Part shown: positions 9,110 through 17,427 of the stretch, piece by piece
How positions within the stretch are numbered: the stretch's first letter is position 1
How the letters are laid out: the number at the start of each line of letters is the position of its first letter
Assembly (NCBI RefSeq): GCF_016862975.1
Contig: NZ_BONZ01000045.1
Location: 62,001-126,000 of the forward strand
Reading direction: 5' to 3'
DNA: 64,000 nucleotides
Source of the DNA: Rugosimonospora africana
GTDB lineage: Bacteria > Actinomycetota > Actinomycetes > Mycobacteriales > Micromonosporaceae
Program-made: the position numbers and the translations under genes
Notes under the pieces: model-generated
Seen by the model: only the letters and a program-made list of their open reading frames with translations
Told to the model about the DNA's origin: nothing
Database searches by the model: none

Positions 9110-9249
9110 CGGGACGACCGTCCACTTCGCACCAGCAGCGGGTACCCCCGGGGTGGTAGCAGCTCCTACTCTCGCGGAGGTAGCCGCAGTCGTGGATCTC
9201 CGCCCGCCGGGGGAGGACCGCACCGGCAGTGCCGCCTACGCTACCGGGC

Positions 9250-9666
9250 ATGTCCACCACGACGACGCCTTCCCTCGACGGCTATCGCGCGACCACCACG
9301 CAGGTGATGCGTTACCTGGCCATGGCTGGCGGCACGCTGGCTCTGGCACAGTTCGCACTGGCCGGCTTCGGGGCTTTCAACTCGGTCAACGGCCACCGGC
9401 ACGGGTACACGGCACACGAGACCGTCGGCACGATCGTCGAGTTGGTCGGCCTCCTGGTGCTGATCGCCGCACTGGTGGCCCGGCCGAACCGACGTACGAT
9501 CATCCTGGCCGTGGTGCTGTTCCTGCTCGCGGGGCCGATCCAGCCGTCGCTGGCCGAGTTGGCCAAGAACGACCAGTCCTGGCTCGGTGCGCTGCACGGC
9601 CTGGTCGGCCTCGCCATCCTCGGCCTGTTCTTCCAGCTGAGTAGGAAAGTCACGGCTGACGGGTAG
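9250..9666 (+). CDS. Small four-helix membrane protein (DUF6220-like)
   Basis: 138 residues with about four hydrophobic segments. It has His residues near the second helix (NGHRHGYTAHE) and a motif LHGLVGLAILGLFFQLSRKV near the end. This pattern matches small DUF6220-type actinobacterial membrane proteins; no function is known. The ATG at 9250 follows TACGCT (9237-9242) by 7 bp, which is the signature of a leaderless transcript. The GTG at 9229 would lie upstream of that promoter. Confidence 0.7.
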   Translation: MSTTTTPSLDGYRATTTQVMRYLAMAGGTLALAQFALAGFGAFNSVNGHRHGYTAHETVGTIVELVGLLVLIAALVARPNRRTIILAVVLFLLAGPIQPSLAELAKNDQSWLGALHGLVGLAILGLFFQLSRKVTADG

Positions 9667-9715
9667 CACGACAGAGCGGATCAGCGCTCGCGGACACTCG
9701 GCAACCCAAGCTCGC

Positions 9716-9751
9716 GTCGGGTGTGGCCCAGGATTCTGGGCCACACCCGAC
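9716..9751. terminator. Bidirectional terminator, 15-bp perfect stem
   Basis: GTCGGGTGTGGCCCA (9716-9730) and its exact complement (9737-9751) flank a 6-nt loop, between convergent genes ending at 9666 and 9763. Confidence 0.75.
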
Positions 9752-9762
9752 GGGTGTGTCGG

Positions 9763-10797
9763 TCAGGACGGCAGTTGGCCGGCGTTGTCGACGATCGCCT
9801 GCCGGACCATCGCGAACATCGGGGTTCCGAGGAAGGCGTGGCTGTTCCGGTCGAAGATCAGCTGCGTGAACTTGGCCTGAGGTGCCGTCGTCGGTGTCGC
9901 CCCGGGCGTCGGCGTTGACGACGCCGACGGACCGACCGCGATCCCGTGCCGGCCCGAGGGATCGGTCACGTTGTCCTGCACCGTGATGCCCGGCAGTTGC
10001 GCCAGAGCGTTGAACACCGCCGACTCCATCGGCGCGGTCAGGTAGTAGTCGCTGAGCAGGTCGCTTGCGTTGTTGAACGCCACCACCAACTGGTCCGCAC
10101 CGGCCGGCTGCTTGCCGCCCGTGGCGGTCGCGCTGCCGGGCTCGCCGGCGAACGCCTTCGGGTTGCTCAACCAGCTGAGCATCGCCGCCGGGTCAGTCGG
10201 CAGGCTCGCCAGGAACGCGGGTACCGGATGGCAGGCGAGTGACTCGTACTTCCCGGCGATGATCCTGCCGTTCGTGCCGACCTCCGGCATGCGACCATCC
10301 CGGCACGCCGGCTTCGCGAAGGTCTGGGTCTGACCGTCGCCGGTGGCTGGCCCGATCGTGATGACGCCGTCCCGGCTACCATCCACCGACGCCCAGACCT
10401 GGTGCCGCTGCGCCACACTGCCCGCACCCAGGGCCTGGCTCGACACGTCCTGCGTATACAGGAACTGGCCCGGACGCGGCACCACCGGGCTCTGCGGCAG
10501 CGCCAGCGCGGCCTCGCGCAGCACCTGGGCGCCGCTGGTCGGGGGCTGCGCCGAGGTCGGCCCGGTCGCCGTCGTACCCGATCCGGGCGTCGCCTGTGCC
10601 CACACCACGCCACCGACGGCCACCACGGCCAGCCCCGCCGACAGTCCCAGCGACCAGGCGAGGCGGGGTGTCCGGGCCCGACGACGGGTAGGCGCCGTGC
10701 CACCGGACAGCACCCGGACCCGCACCGCCGCCGGCGGAGCGGCCGACGGCGACACCTGCGCGTCACGCCACCGGGACAGCAGACCCATGTCGTTCAC
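9763..10797 (-). CDS. CU044_5270-family membrane-anchored protein, sigma partner
   Basis: 344 residues from the GTG at 10797, which overlaps the sigma stop (GTGA) and follows GGAGG by 7 nt; an ATG three codons in is a weaker option. One membrane segment (LGLSAGLAVVAVGGVVWA, ~residues 55-75) separates a cytosolic head from a secreted domain with PGQFLYTQ and AFLGTPMFA. This architecture is that of the CU044_5270 family, regularly encoded directly after an ECF sigma factor in actinomycetes. It may control the sigma factor or respond to cell-envelope signals; no direct evidence of function is seen. Confidence 0.8.
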   Translation of the reverse strand: MNDMGLLSRWRDAQVSPSAAPPAAVRVRVLSGGTAPTRRRARTPRLAWSLGLSAGLAVVAVGGVVWAQATPGSGTTATGPTSAQPPTSGAQVLREAALALPQSPVVPRPGQFLYTQDVSSQALGAGSVAQRHQVWASVDGSRDGVITIGPATGDGQTQTFAKPACRDGRMPEVGTNGRIIAGKYESLACHPVPAFLASLPTDPAAMLSWLSNPKAFAGEPGSATATGGKQPAGADQLVVAFNNASDLLSDYYLTAPMESAVFNALAQLPGITVQDNVTDPSGRHGIAVGPSASSTPTPGATPTTAPQAKFTQLIFDRNSHAFLGTPMFAMVRQAIVDNAGQLPS

Positions 10798-11372
10798 AGG
10801 GATACCTCCACATCGTTGCTCTTCAACATTTCGCGCATCTTGCGGCGGGCGCGGTTCAGCCTCGACCGCACCGTTCCGACCGGGATGTTCAGCGTCTGGG
10901 ACACCTGCTCGTAAGTCAGCTCGGCCCACGCCACGAGCAGCAGCACATCCCGGTCCCTGGCCGCCAGCCGCGCCAACGACTTCGCCAACGTGCGGCTGGC
11001 CGCCACCGCGCTGACATGACTGTCCACCAGCTCGGCGAATTCGAGCTCGACCTGCTCCGATCCGCTGGACTTGGCCAGCGCCCGATACCGGGCCCGCTCG
11101 GTACGGCGGTGCCGTGCCAGCACATTGGTCGCGATACCGAACAACCACGCCCTCGCGTCCGGTCGGGTGGTGTCGTAGCGGTCGATCGACCGGAACGCCG
11201 CCAGGAACGTGTCGGCCACCACGTCCTCCGCGGCCTCACGACCCACCCGGGGATAGGCGTACCGGTACAACTGCGCCGCGTGCCGGTCGTACAGCAGCGC
11301 GAACGCATCCTCGTTCTGGCCCACCGCCGCGATGAGCTCGGCGTCGGCCGCCTCCCCCGTCACGCTCACCAT
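10794..11372 (-). CDS. ECF-family RNA polymerase sigma factor
   Basis: 192 residues from the ATG at 11372 (GAGG ~9 nt upstream); the frame stays open further upstream but without a good start. Region 2 is FALLYDRHAAQLYRYAY ... AEDVVADTFLAAFRSI ... RAWLFGIATNVLARH, and region 4 is RDVLLLVAWAELTYEQVSQ with GTVRSRLNRARRKM. It is translationally coupled to the CU044_5270 protein, so the two form a regulator/partner pair. Confidence 0.9.
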   Translation of the reverse strand: MVSVTGEAADAELIAAVGQNEDAFALLYDRHAAQLYRYAYPRVGREAAEDVVADTFLAAFRSIDRYDTTRPDARAWLFGIATNVLARHRRTERARYRALAKSSGSEQVELEFAELVDSHVSAVAASRTLAKSLARLAARDRDVLLLVAWAELTYEQVSQTLNIPVGTVRSRLNRARRKMREMLKSNDVEVSL

Positions 11373-11621
11373 GAGGCGCCTCGTTGCGCACCCACCATGC
11401 GACTCCTTCCTGTAGCCCCAGAAGAGACCTGTCACCCATGTATTTCCACCGGCGGCCATCTGGGTTCACGCCTTTTTGAGCGAAGGACGATTCTCAACGA
11501 CCTACTGGGCGAACTCCCCTGGTGGAACAGCACCTGGCGGGTCACGCAGGTCGAGCCGGCTGACCCGCGCGAGGTCGCCAGCGACCATGACCGACAGAAG
11601 AACAGGGTCACCGAGGTTTCA

Positions 11622-12014
11622 GTGCCGGGGACGCTCGCTGGCGATGCGGGGCAGACGTTGCCGTTCTTCGCGCGGGTCCGGTTCGAGGGCAATCGGCTGC
11701 TGCGATTTCAGGCGAAGACCGCGGACACGGTCATCGGGCCAGCGCTCGCGGAGGCCGGCGCCCCGGAACCGCACCCGTTCGGCGCTGTCCTACGCAAACT
11801 GATGGACAACCGCGGGGTCTCGGTGAGAAAACTGGCCATGGACACCGGTCGCGCGATGTCCACCACCAACGCGGCGCGAACCGGGTGGCACAATCCGCAC
11901 CCCGTCCTGGTTCGAGAGATCGCTCGTGCCTTGGGCATACCGGAGGCGGACCTGGCCGCAGTTGCCGGCGTTGACGATACAACGGCCGACGTTTCGAAGA
12001 ACACCAGCACGTAG
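11622..12014 (+). CDS. Possible small HTH (XRE-like) DNA-binding protein
   Basis: From the GTG at 11622 (GAGG 5 nt upstream) the frame encodes 130 residues. The C-terminal ~65 residues (FGAVLRKLMDNRGVSVRKLA ... REIARALGIPEADLAAVAG) look like a Cro/C1-type helix-turn-helix. The frame is open for far longer upstream, but that part overlaps the opposite-strand sigma gene and is largely shadow. The section from ~11470 reads protein-like (ELPWWNSTWRVTQVEP), so the true start may lie further 5' at a rare codon or the gene may be decayed. No target is known. Confidence 0.45.
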   Translation: MPGTLAGDAGQTLPFFARVRFEGNRLLRFQAKTADTVIGPALAEAGAPEPHPFGAVLRKLMDNRGVSVRKLAMDTGRAMSTTNAARTGWHNPHPVLVREIARALGIPEADLAAVAGVDDTTADVSKNTST

Positions 12015-12231
12015 CCTGGCGGTCCAGCCCGGCGGCGATGTCGATCCATGTCGACGCGGGCGACAAGACCAGAGTGCTGGCCTGGTTCGTCCCGCACGCT
12101 GGTGTGCCAGGCCCGAGTGGGCTCGGCACGCCACCGCTTTGCGGGATTGTTACGGCGAGAACCAACTCGACGCATCGACAGTCTTGCATTCTCCGAGATG
12201 AGCTAATAAGTTCTGGCTCACAACAAAGCCA

Positions 12232-12253
12232 TTCCCTCCGCCGGCGGAGGGAA
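12232..12253. promoter_or_regulatory. 22-bp perfect palindrome upstream of GH30 gene
   Basis: The half-site TTCCCTCCGCC is followed directly by its exact complement, 55 bp before the GH30 start. It could be an operator or a leader-RNA hairpin. Confidence 0.5.
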
Positions 12254-12307
12254 GCAAATCAGGTGCACCCCGAACCTGCCTCCGTCCCCGCAGAAGGGCA
12301 CACCACC

Positions 12308-14167
12308 ATGGCCGATCACCCGTTCCGTATCCGACCAGGAACCCGCCGCCACCGCCGATACCTGCTGCTGGCGGCGGCCGCCGCCCTGTTCACCTCCGGC
12401 GCCGCCTACGTGGTCACCGACGCGACCCCGTCGTTCGCCGCGACCACAGCGAACGTCTGGCTCACCACCCCTGACCAGTCCAACAAACTGACCCAGAAGA
12501 CCGCCGTCAGCTTCGGTACCGGCGGCAGCGGCCAGGTCATCACCGTCAACCCGAACGTCACCTACCAGTCGATGGTCGGTTTCGGAGCGTCGATGACCGA
12601 CGCGTCAGCCTCCAACATCTGGAACTCGTCCGCCCGTACCTCGATCATGAACAACCTGTTCGGCTCGGGCGGCATCGGTGTCAGCTGGCTGCGGCAGCCC
12701 ATCGGGACCTCGGACTTCTCCGTGCAGTTCTACAGCCTCGACGACGGCGCCGCCGATCCGAACCTGACCCGATTCTCGGTTGCCCGCGACCAGTCGTACA
12801 TCATCCCGCTGCTGCAGCAGGCGAAGTCACTGAACCCGCAGCTGTCGGTGATGGGCAGCCCCTGGAGCGCGCCGGGCTGGATGAAGACCAGCGGCAACAT
12901 GGTTGGCGGCAGCCTGATCGGCGGCGACGAGAACGTGTTCGCCGGCTACCTGACCAAGTTCGTGCAGGCATACCAGGCGGCCGGCATCCCGATCTCCTAC
13001 CTCACCGTGGCGAACGAGCCGCAGTACTCGCCGGCGGCGTACCCCGGCATGCTGATGTCCGCCTCTCAGGAGAGCACGATCATCAACGACCTCAAGCCGA
13101 AGCTGACCTCGGCCGGGCTGACCACGAAGATCCTCGTGCTGGATCACAACTGGGACCTCATCTCGTACGCCGAGCAGGTACTCGCCGCCACCGGCAGCAA
13201 CGCCGACGGCGTCGCCTGGCACCACTACGGTGGCAACGTCAGCGCCCAGACCACCGTGCACAACGCGTACCCCAGCAAGGAAGTACTTTTCACCGAGGGC
13301 TCCAACACCTCGGGCAACAACTTCGGCAACATCATCACGGGCCAGGGTGGCGGCACGGCGATCAACACCGTTCGCAACTGGTCGCGCACCGTCACCTTCT
13401 GGAACCTCGCCCTCAACCCGAGCGGCGGCCCCGTGATCGGCAACGGCTGCGCGTGCACCGGCCTGGTGACCGTCAACGGCGGCACTGTCACCTACAACGC
13501 CGAGTACTACGTGATGGGGCACTTCTCCAAGTTCGTCAAGCCGGGCGCGGTGCGCATCGACTCCAACGTCAGCGGCAACGTCAACAACGTGGCGTTCAAG
13601 AATCCGGACGGCTCGATCGTGCTCGTCGCGGTCAACCTCGCCGGCAGCGCGCAGAACATCTCGGTGTCCTACGGTGGTGCGTCATTCGGCTACAGCATGC
13701 CCGCCGGCGCTATGGCCACGTTCACCTGGCCCGGTGGCACGGTCACCCCCACCTCACCGCCGCCGACCACCGGCGGCCCGGGATCGGGTACCGGTGCGAT
13801 CACCGGGTACGGCGGCAAGTGCGTGGACGTCGCCGGCGCGAACCCGGCGAACGGAACGCCCATCCAGCTGTACACCTGCAACGGCACCGGCGCGCAGCAG
13901 TGGACGGCCGGTAGCGATGGCACCCTGCGGGCACTGGGCAAATGCATGGACGTCACCTCCGCCGGCACGGCCAACGGCACCAAGGTGCAGCTGTACGACT
14001 GCAACGCCACCAACGCCCAGAGATGGACACGCAGCGGCACTCAGCTGATCAACGCCGGATCCGGCCGATGCCTCGACGCCACCGGACCCAGTTCCGCGGA
14101 CGGCACCCGACTACAGATCTGGGACTGCACCGGCGCCGCCAACCAGCAATGGAACCTGCCGAGCTGA
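12308..14167 (+). CDS. Secreted GH30 glucanase (beta-1,6-glucanase or glucosylceramidase type) with CBM13
   Basis: 619 residues from the ATG at 12308, preceded by AGAAGGG. A signal peptide covers ~1-45 (RRHRRYLLLAAAAALF ... SFA). The GH30 (alpha/beta)8 barrel and side beta-domain span ~50-470, with acid/base Glu237 in TVANEPQY and nucleophile Glu330 in LFTEGS. A Pro/Thr linker leads to a ricin-B CBM13 (~485-619) with three QxW-type repeats ending QQW, QRW and QQW. GH30 members of this shape cleave beta-1,6-glucan or glucosylceramide; the fungal-wall context favours beta-1,6-glucan, which is inference. Confidence 0.9.
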   Translation: MADHPFRIRPGTRRHRRYLLLAAAAALFTSGAAYVVTDATPSFAATTANVWLTTPDQSNKLTQKTAVSFGTGGSGQVITVNPNVTYQSMVGFGASMTDASASNIWNSSARTSIMNNLFGSGGIGVSWLRQPIGTSDFSVQFYSLDDGAADPNLTRFSVARDQSYIIPLLQQAKSLNPQLSVMGSPWSAPGWMKTSGNMVGGSLIGGDENVFAGYLTKFVQAYQAAGIPISYLTVANEPQYSPAAYPGMLMSASQESTIINDLKPKLTSAGLTTKILVLDHNWDLISYAEQVLAATGSNADGVAWHHYGGNVSAQTTVHNAYPSKEVLFTEGSNTSGNNFGNIITGQGGGTAINTVRNWSRTVTFWNLALNPSGGPVIGNGCACTGLVTVNGGTVTYNAEYYVMGHFSKFVKPGAVRIDSNVSGNVNNVAFKNPDGSIVLVAVNLAGSAQNISVSYGGASFGYSMPAGAMATFTWPGGTVTPTSPPPTTGGPGSGTGAITGYGGKCVDVAGANPANGTPIQLYTCNGTGAQQWTAGSDGTLRALGKCMDVTSAGTANGTKVQLYDCNATNAQRWTRSGTQLINAGSGRCLDATGPSSADGTRLQIWDCTGAANQQWNLPS

Positions 14168-14176
14168 CCCTTCCGG

Positions 14177-14212
14177 GTCCGTTGGCACCGGAACAGTCCG
14201 GTGCCAACGGAC
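14177..14212. terminator. Bidirectional terminator, 16-bp perfect stem
   Basis: GTCCGTTGGCACCGGA (14177-14192) pairs exactly with 14197-14212 around an ACAG tetraloop. It sits between the convergent GH30 and hypothetical genes. Confidence 0.8.
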
Positions 14213-14245
14213 CTGTTCACGGTGTTCGACCCGGACGTTAAGACC

Positions 14246-14557
14246 TCAGCTGGGGAGTTCGCAGATCAGGTTGGCGAGGTCGCGCAGCCTGCGATAGTAG
14301 CGGACTTCGAGCGGGTCGGTCAGTAGCGGCAAGACGCGGTCGAGGTTGCCAAGGCGGATAGACATCCGTGTACCGGATTCGGAAGCTCGCTGACTGGTGT
14401 GCTGTAGCCAGGTCCTGACGCAGCCAGCGGTGTCGGCGTCGAGCAGCACCATGTCGATGCCGGCGATCTCGGCACCTCGAAGGCTGGGCGGGAACGGTGC
14501 CCGCAAGTGCGCTTGCCATAGCCGGGCTACCGCCGCGACGCGATCATCGTCCACCAT
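14246..14557 (-). CDS. Hypothetical protein, about 103 residues
   Basis: No family recognised. The protein is charged and probably all-alpha (VAAVARLWQAHLRAPFPPSL, VLLDADTAGCVRTWLQ), ending RRLRDLANLICELP. The ATG at 14557 follows GGATACT by 4-5 nt, so the transcript could be leaderless. An in-frame start at 14608 is upstream of that box and less likely. It is convergent with GH30 and not part of an operon. Confidence 0.6.
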   Translation of the reverse strand: MVDDDRVAAVARLWQAHLRAPFPPSLRGAEIAGIDMVLLDADTAGCVRTWLQHTSQRASESGTRMSIRLGNLDRVLPLLTDPLEVRYYRRLRDLANLICELPS

Positions 14558-14873
14558 GCCAGTATCCGGCGGGTCACCGCGGTCCCGTTCCCGGCGGCAC
14601 AGGCGCATCGGCGAAGCTGTGGCCGCGGGCTAATCTCTCCGGTCCGGCGGTCCGGCGGTCCGGCGGTCCGGCGGTCCGGGCCGGGGAGACAGACCGAACC
14701 AGGTCAGTGAGTGTCGCAGCGCCGATGGGTGCTCCACCACGAAGGCGCGCGGCTACGGGGCCGCTTCTCCGGCTGCTTGCGGACGCTCGTACCCCGGCGG
14801 GTCCGCAGTCACCACATGCCCGGCCACCGCGGCGCAGTCGGGCCCCGACGCCACGTAACCGCCGGTAGAGGGG
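14558..14873. other. Gene-poor intergenic stretch
   Basis: Apart from the 8-bp tandem array at 14641-14680, nothing coding is convincing here. Several short frames overlap on both strands without start sites or family signals. Confidence 0.5.
14641..14680. repeat. Five tandem copies of GGTCCGGC
   Basis: The 8-bp unit GGTCCGGC repeats five times, the last ending G instead of C, in non-coding sequence between the hypothetical gene and the sugar ABC promoter. Confidence 0.8.
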
Positions 14874-14923
14874 TTGACAGGGTCACTGATAGCGCTAACA
14901 TACGACACTGATAGCGCTAACAT
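14874..14923 (+). promoter_or_regulatory. Promoter with twin LacI-type operators for the sugar ABC operon
   Basis: TTGACA at 14874-14879 and TAACAT at 14896-14901 (16-bp spacer) form the promoter. An 18-bp motif CACTGATAGCGCTAACAT occurs identically at 14884-14901 and 14906-14923, 22 bp apart (two helical turns). The near-palindromic core TGATAGCGCTAACA with central GCGC is typical of LacI/GalR operators. The first copy covers the -10 region. The LacI gene at 19723 ends the same cluster and is the likely ligand. Confidence 0.75.
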
Positions 14924-14998
14924 TCGCCCGATCCTCGGGCGTGACCATGCCAAACTGCCGCTCCGCAACTACTGATGTAAATCGAGGAGTTTCTGTCG

Positions 14999-16390
14999 AT
15001 GCGCAGAGTAGGAATATCCGTTACCTTACTTGCAGTCCTCGGCGCTACCACGCTCATCGCCGGCTGCTCCAGCTCCGCCAATTCGTCCGGTGACGGCGAC
15101 AGCATCACCGTGTGGAGCCTCGAGGAGCAGCCCGACCGCCTCGCCAAGGCGAAGGCCGACGCCGCCGACTTCACCACGAAGACCGGCATCAAGGTAAAGC
15201 TCGTCGGCATCAACGAGGATCAGTTCCCGCAGCTGCTGACCGCGGCCGCGGCCGCCGGCACGATGCCGGACGTCATCGGCGCGCTCCCGCTCAACGACGT
15301 GCGCACCATGTCGAGCAACGACCTAGTCGACACCAAGACCGCCACGCAGATCGTCAAGGACCTGGGGCCGGACACATTCTCGAAGTCGGCGCTCGATCTC
15401 ACGCGGGACGGCAGCACCCAGCTCGCGGTGCCCAGCGATGGGTTCGCGCTGTCGGTCATCTACCGCAAGGACCTGTTCGCGAAGGCGGGCCTGCCCGCGC
15501 CGAAGACCTACGCGGATCTGCTCAACGCGGCCCAGAAGCTCAACAGCCCGCAGATAGCCGGTTTCGTGGGCGGAACCAGCCCGAGCACGGCATTCACCCA
15601 GCAATTGTTCGAGTGGGCGGCGCTCGCGAACGGGTGCCAGTTGGTCGACGGATCCGGCAAGGTAACTATCGACAGCAAACAATGTGTCGACGCGTTCAAC
15701 TTCTACGGTAATTTGATAAAGAACTATTCGGTGCCGGGGTCGCTGGATTCGACGGCCGTGAAAACGACCTACATGGCCGGCAAGGCGGCGATCACGATCT
15801 GGGCGTCGTTCATCCTTCCGGAGATGGCCGGGCAGGACAAGGACATCATGCCGACCTGCCCGCAGTGCAAGACCGACCCGTCCTTCATCGCCAAGAACAG
15901 CGGCTTCGTCACCTCGTTCCAGGGGCCAGACGGCAGCTCGCCGGTTCAGGGCGGGGACGTCACCTCCTGGGTCGTCACGTCGACCGCGAAGACCTCCGCG
16001 GCGACCAAGTTCGTCGAGTACTTCATGAACGACGGGTACCTGCCCTGGCTCAACCAGGCTCCGGAGGGCAAATTCCCGACCCGGCACGGCACGTCCGACG
16101 ACCCGCAGAAGTTCATCACGGGGTGGTCGAAGCTGTCGACCGGCATCGATACGAAGGCGCCGCTGTCGACCTACTACACGCAAGACGAGATCACGGCGTG
16201 GCAGAAGAGCGTCGACTCGTTCTCCCGGTGGGCCTTCACCGAGGGTCAGGGCAACCTGATGGGCGCGATTCTGACGCAGTTGCCGGTACCCAAGGCCATC
16301 AACGCCCTCGACAACGGGGACGTCGACGGCGCCGGCGCGGCCGCCCAAGCGCAGAAGGCGGTCAAGTCGATCCAGAGCAGCACCAAGTGA
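14999..16390 (+). CDS. Sugar ABC transporter solute-binding lipoprotein (family 1)
   Basis: 463 residues from ATG with GAGGAG 9 nt upstream. A lipobox LIAGC sits at the end of a short signal peptide, so the protein is lipid-anchored outside the membrane. The body is a family-1 binding protein (ITVWSLEEQPDRL ... GTMPDVIGALPLNDV ... GKAAITIWASFILPEM). It delivers a sugar or sugar-acid to the two permeases that follow with a TGATG overlap. No ATPase gene is present, so a shared MsiK-type ATPase encoded elsewhere would be needed, as is common in actinomycetes. Confidence 0.93.
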   Translation: MRRVGISVTLLAVLGATTLIAGCSSSANSSGDGDSITVWSLEEQPDRLAKAKADAADFTTKTGIKVKLVGINEDQFPQLLTAAAAAGTMPDVIGALPLNDVRTMSSNDLVDTKTATQIVKDLGPDTFSKSALDLTRDGSTQLAVPSDGFALSVIYRKDLFAKAGLPAPKTYADLLNAAQKLNSPQIAGFVGGTSPSTAFTQQLFEWAALANGCQLVDGSGKVTIDSKQCVDAFNFYGNLIKNYSVPGSLDSTAVKTTYMAGKAAITIWASFILPEMAGQDKDIMPTCPQCKTDPSFIAKNSGFVTSFQGPDGSSPVQGGDVTSWVVTSTAKTSAATKFVEYFMNDGYLPWLNQAPEGKFPTRHGTSDDPQKFITGWSKLSTGIDTKAPLSTYYTQDEITAWQKSVDSFSRWAFTEGQGNLMGAILTQLPVPKAINALDNGDVDGAGAAAQAQKAVKSIQSSTK

Positions 16391-17427
16391 TGAAGCAACA
16401 GGTTGTCACCCCTGGCGGCGACACGGCCGCACCGGCGCCGCCAGGGGCACCCCCCGCACCGTCAACCCCGGCCGGGCGCCGTGCGTCGCGGCCCGGAGGG
16501 ATGCGCCGCAGCGAGGCACGCGCCGGCATCGGGCTGATCGCGCCCACGGTCGTCATCGTGATCGCGGTCGTCGTGCTGCCGATCATCTGGAGCATCTCGC
16601 TGTCCTTCCAGCGGGTACGGCTGCTCACGTTGCACAGCGCGGGCTTTTTCGGCCAGTACTCGCTGGAGAACTTCAAGCTCGTGTTCACCTCGCAGGGCTT
16701 CGTGTCGACCCTGCTGACCACCGTCGCATACTCCGTCCTGGGTACCGCGGCGTCCATCGCTCTTGGTCTGGTTGCGGCGCTCGCGTTGCGCCGGCGGTTC
16801 AAGGCCCGGGGCCTGGTCCGATCAATCATGCTGCTGCCCTACGTCGCGCCGGTCGTCGCGGCGACGTTCGTCTGGCAGGTCATGCTCAGCCCGCAGTTCG
16901 GCATCGTCGACTACTGGGGCAAGCGCCTGTTCGGCTGGGACAAGCCGGTTGCCTTCCTGAGCCAGCAGACCAGCAGGGTATCGATCTTCGGGATACACCT
17001 GGGCATCCCGCTGGCGCTGATCATGGTCATCCTGTTCGAGGCGTGGCGACAGTTCCCGTTCGCGTTCCTGTTCCTGACCGCCCGGCTGCAAGCGATCCCG
17101 GGCTCCCTGGAGGAGGCCGCGAAGGTCGACGGGGCCACCGTCTCGCAGCGTTTCCGCTACGTGGTGTGGCCGCAGCTGGTACCGACCATCGCGGTGTTGT
17201 CGGTGCTGCGCTTCATCTGGACGTTCACCAAGTTCGACGACATCTACCTGCTCACCGGGGGCGGTGCCGGCACCGAGGTGGTCAGCGTGCGGGTCTACAA
17301 CTTCCTGACCGGCAACGGGGACATCGGCCTGGCCTCCGCCCAGGCGCTCGTGCTGGCCGTCGTGATGGCCGTGCCCGTGGGCTTCTACATGTGGCGCTTC
17401 GGCCGACGAGAGGAGCGGCTGTCATGA
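16390..17427 (+). CDS. Sugar ABC transporter permease 1 (MalF type)
   Basis: 345 residues, ATG overlapping the previous stop. A Pro-rich ~45-residue head precedes six membrane segments. The cytoplasmic EAA loop is LEEAAKVDGATVSQRFRYV ... WPQL, which docks the ATPase. It pairs with the next gene to form the channel. Confidence 0.93.
   Translation: MKQQVVTPGGDTAAPAPPGAPPAPSTPAGRRASRPGGMRRSEARAGIGLIAPTVVIVIAVVVLPIIWSISLSFQRVRLLTLHSAGFFGQYSLENFKLVFTSQGFVSTLLTTVAYSVLGTAASIALGLVAALALRRRFKARGLVRSIMLLPYVAPVVAATFVWQVMLSPQFGIVDYWGKRLFGWDKPVAFLSQQTSRVSIFGIHLGIPLALIMVILFEAWRQFPFAFLFLTARLQAIPGSLEEAAKVDGATVSQRFRYVVWPQLVPTIAVLSVLRFIWTFTKFDDIYLLTGGGAGTEVVSVRVYNFLTGNGDIGLASAQALVLAVVMAVPVGFYMWRFGRREERLS

Noticed and set aside
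14641-14680. Tandem repeat considered as a CRISPR array
   Set aside because: Units are 8 bp and directly adjacent, without spacers, and no cas gene is in the window.
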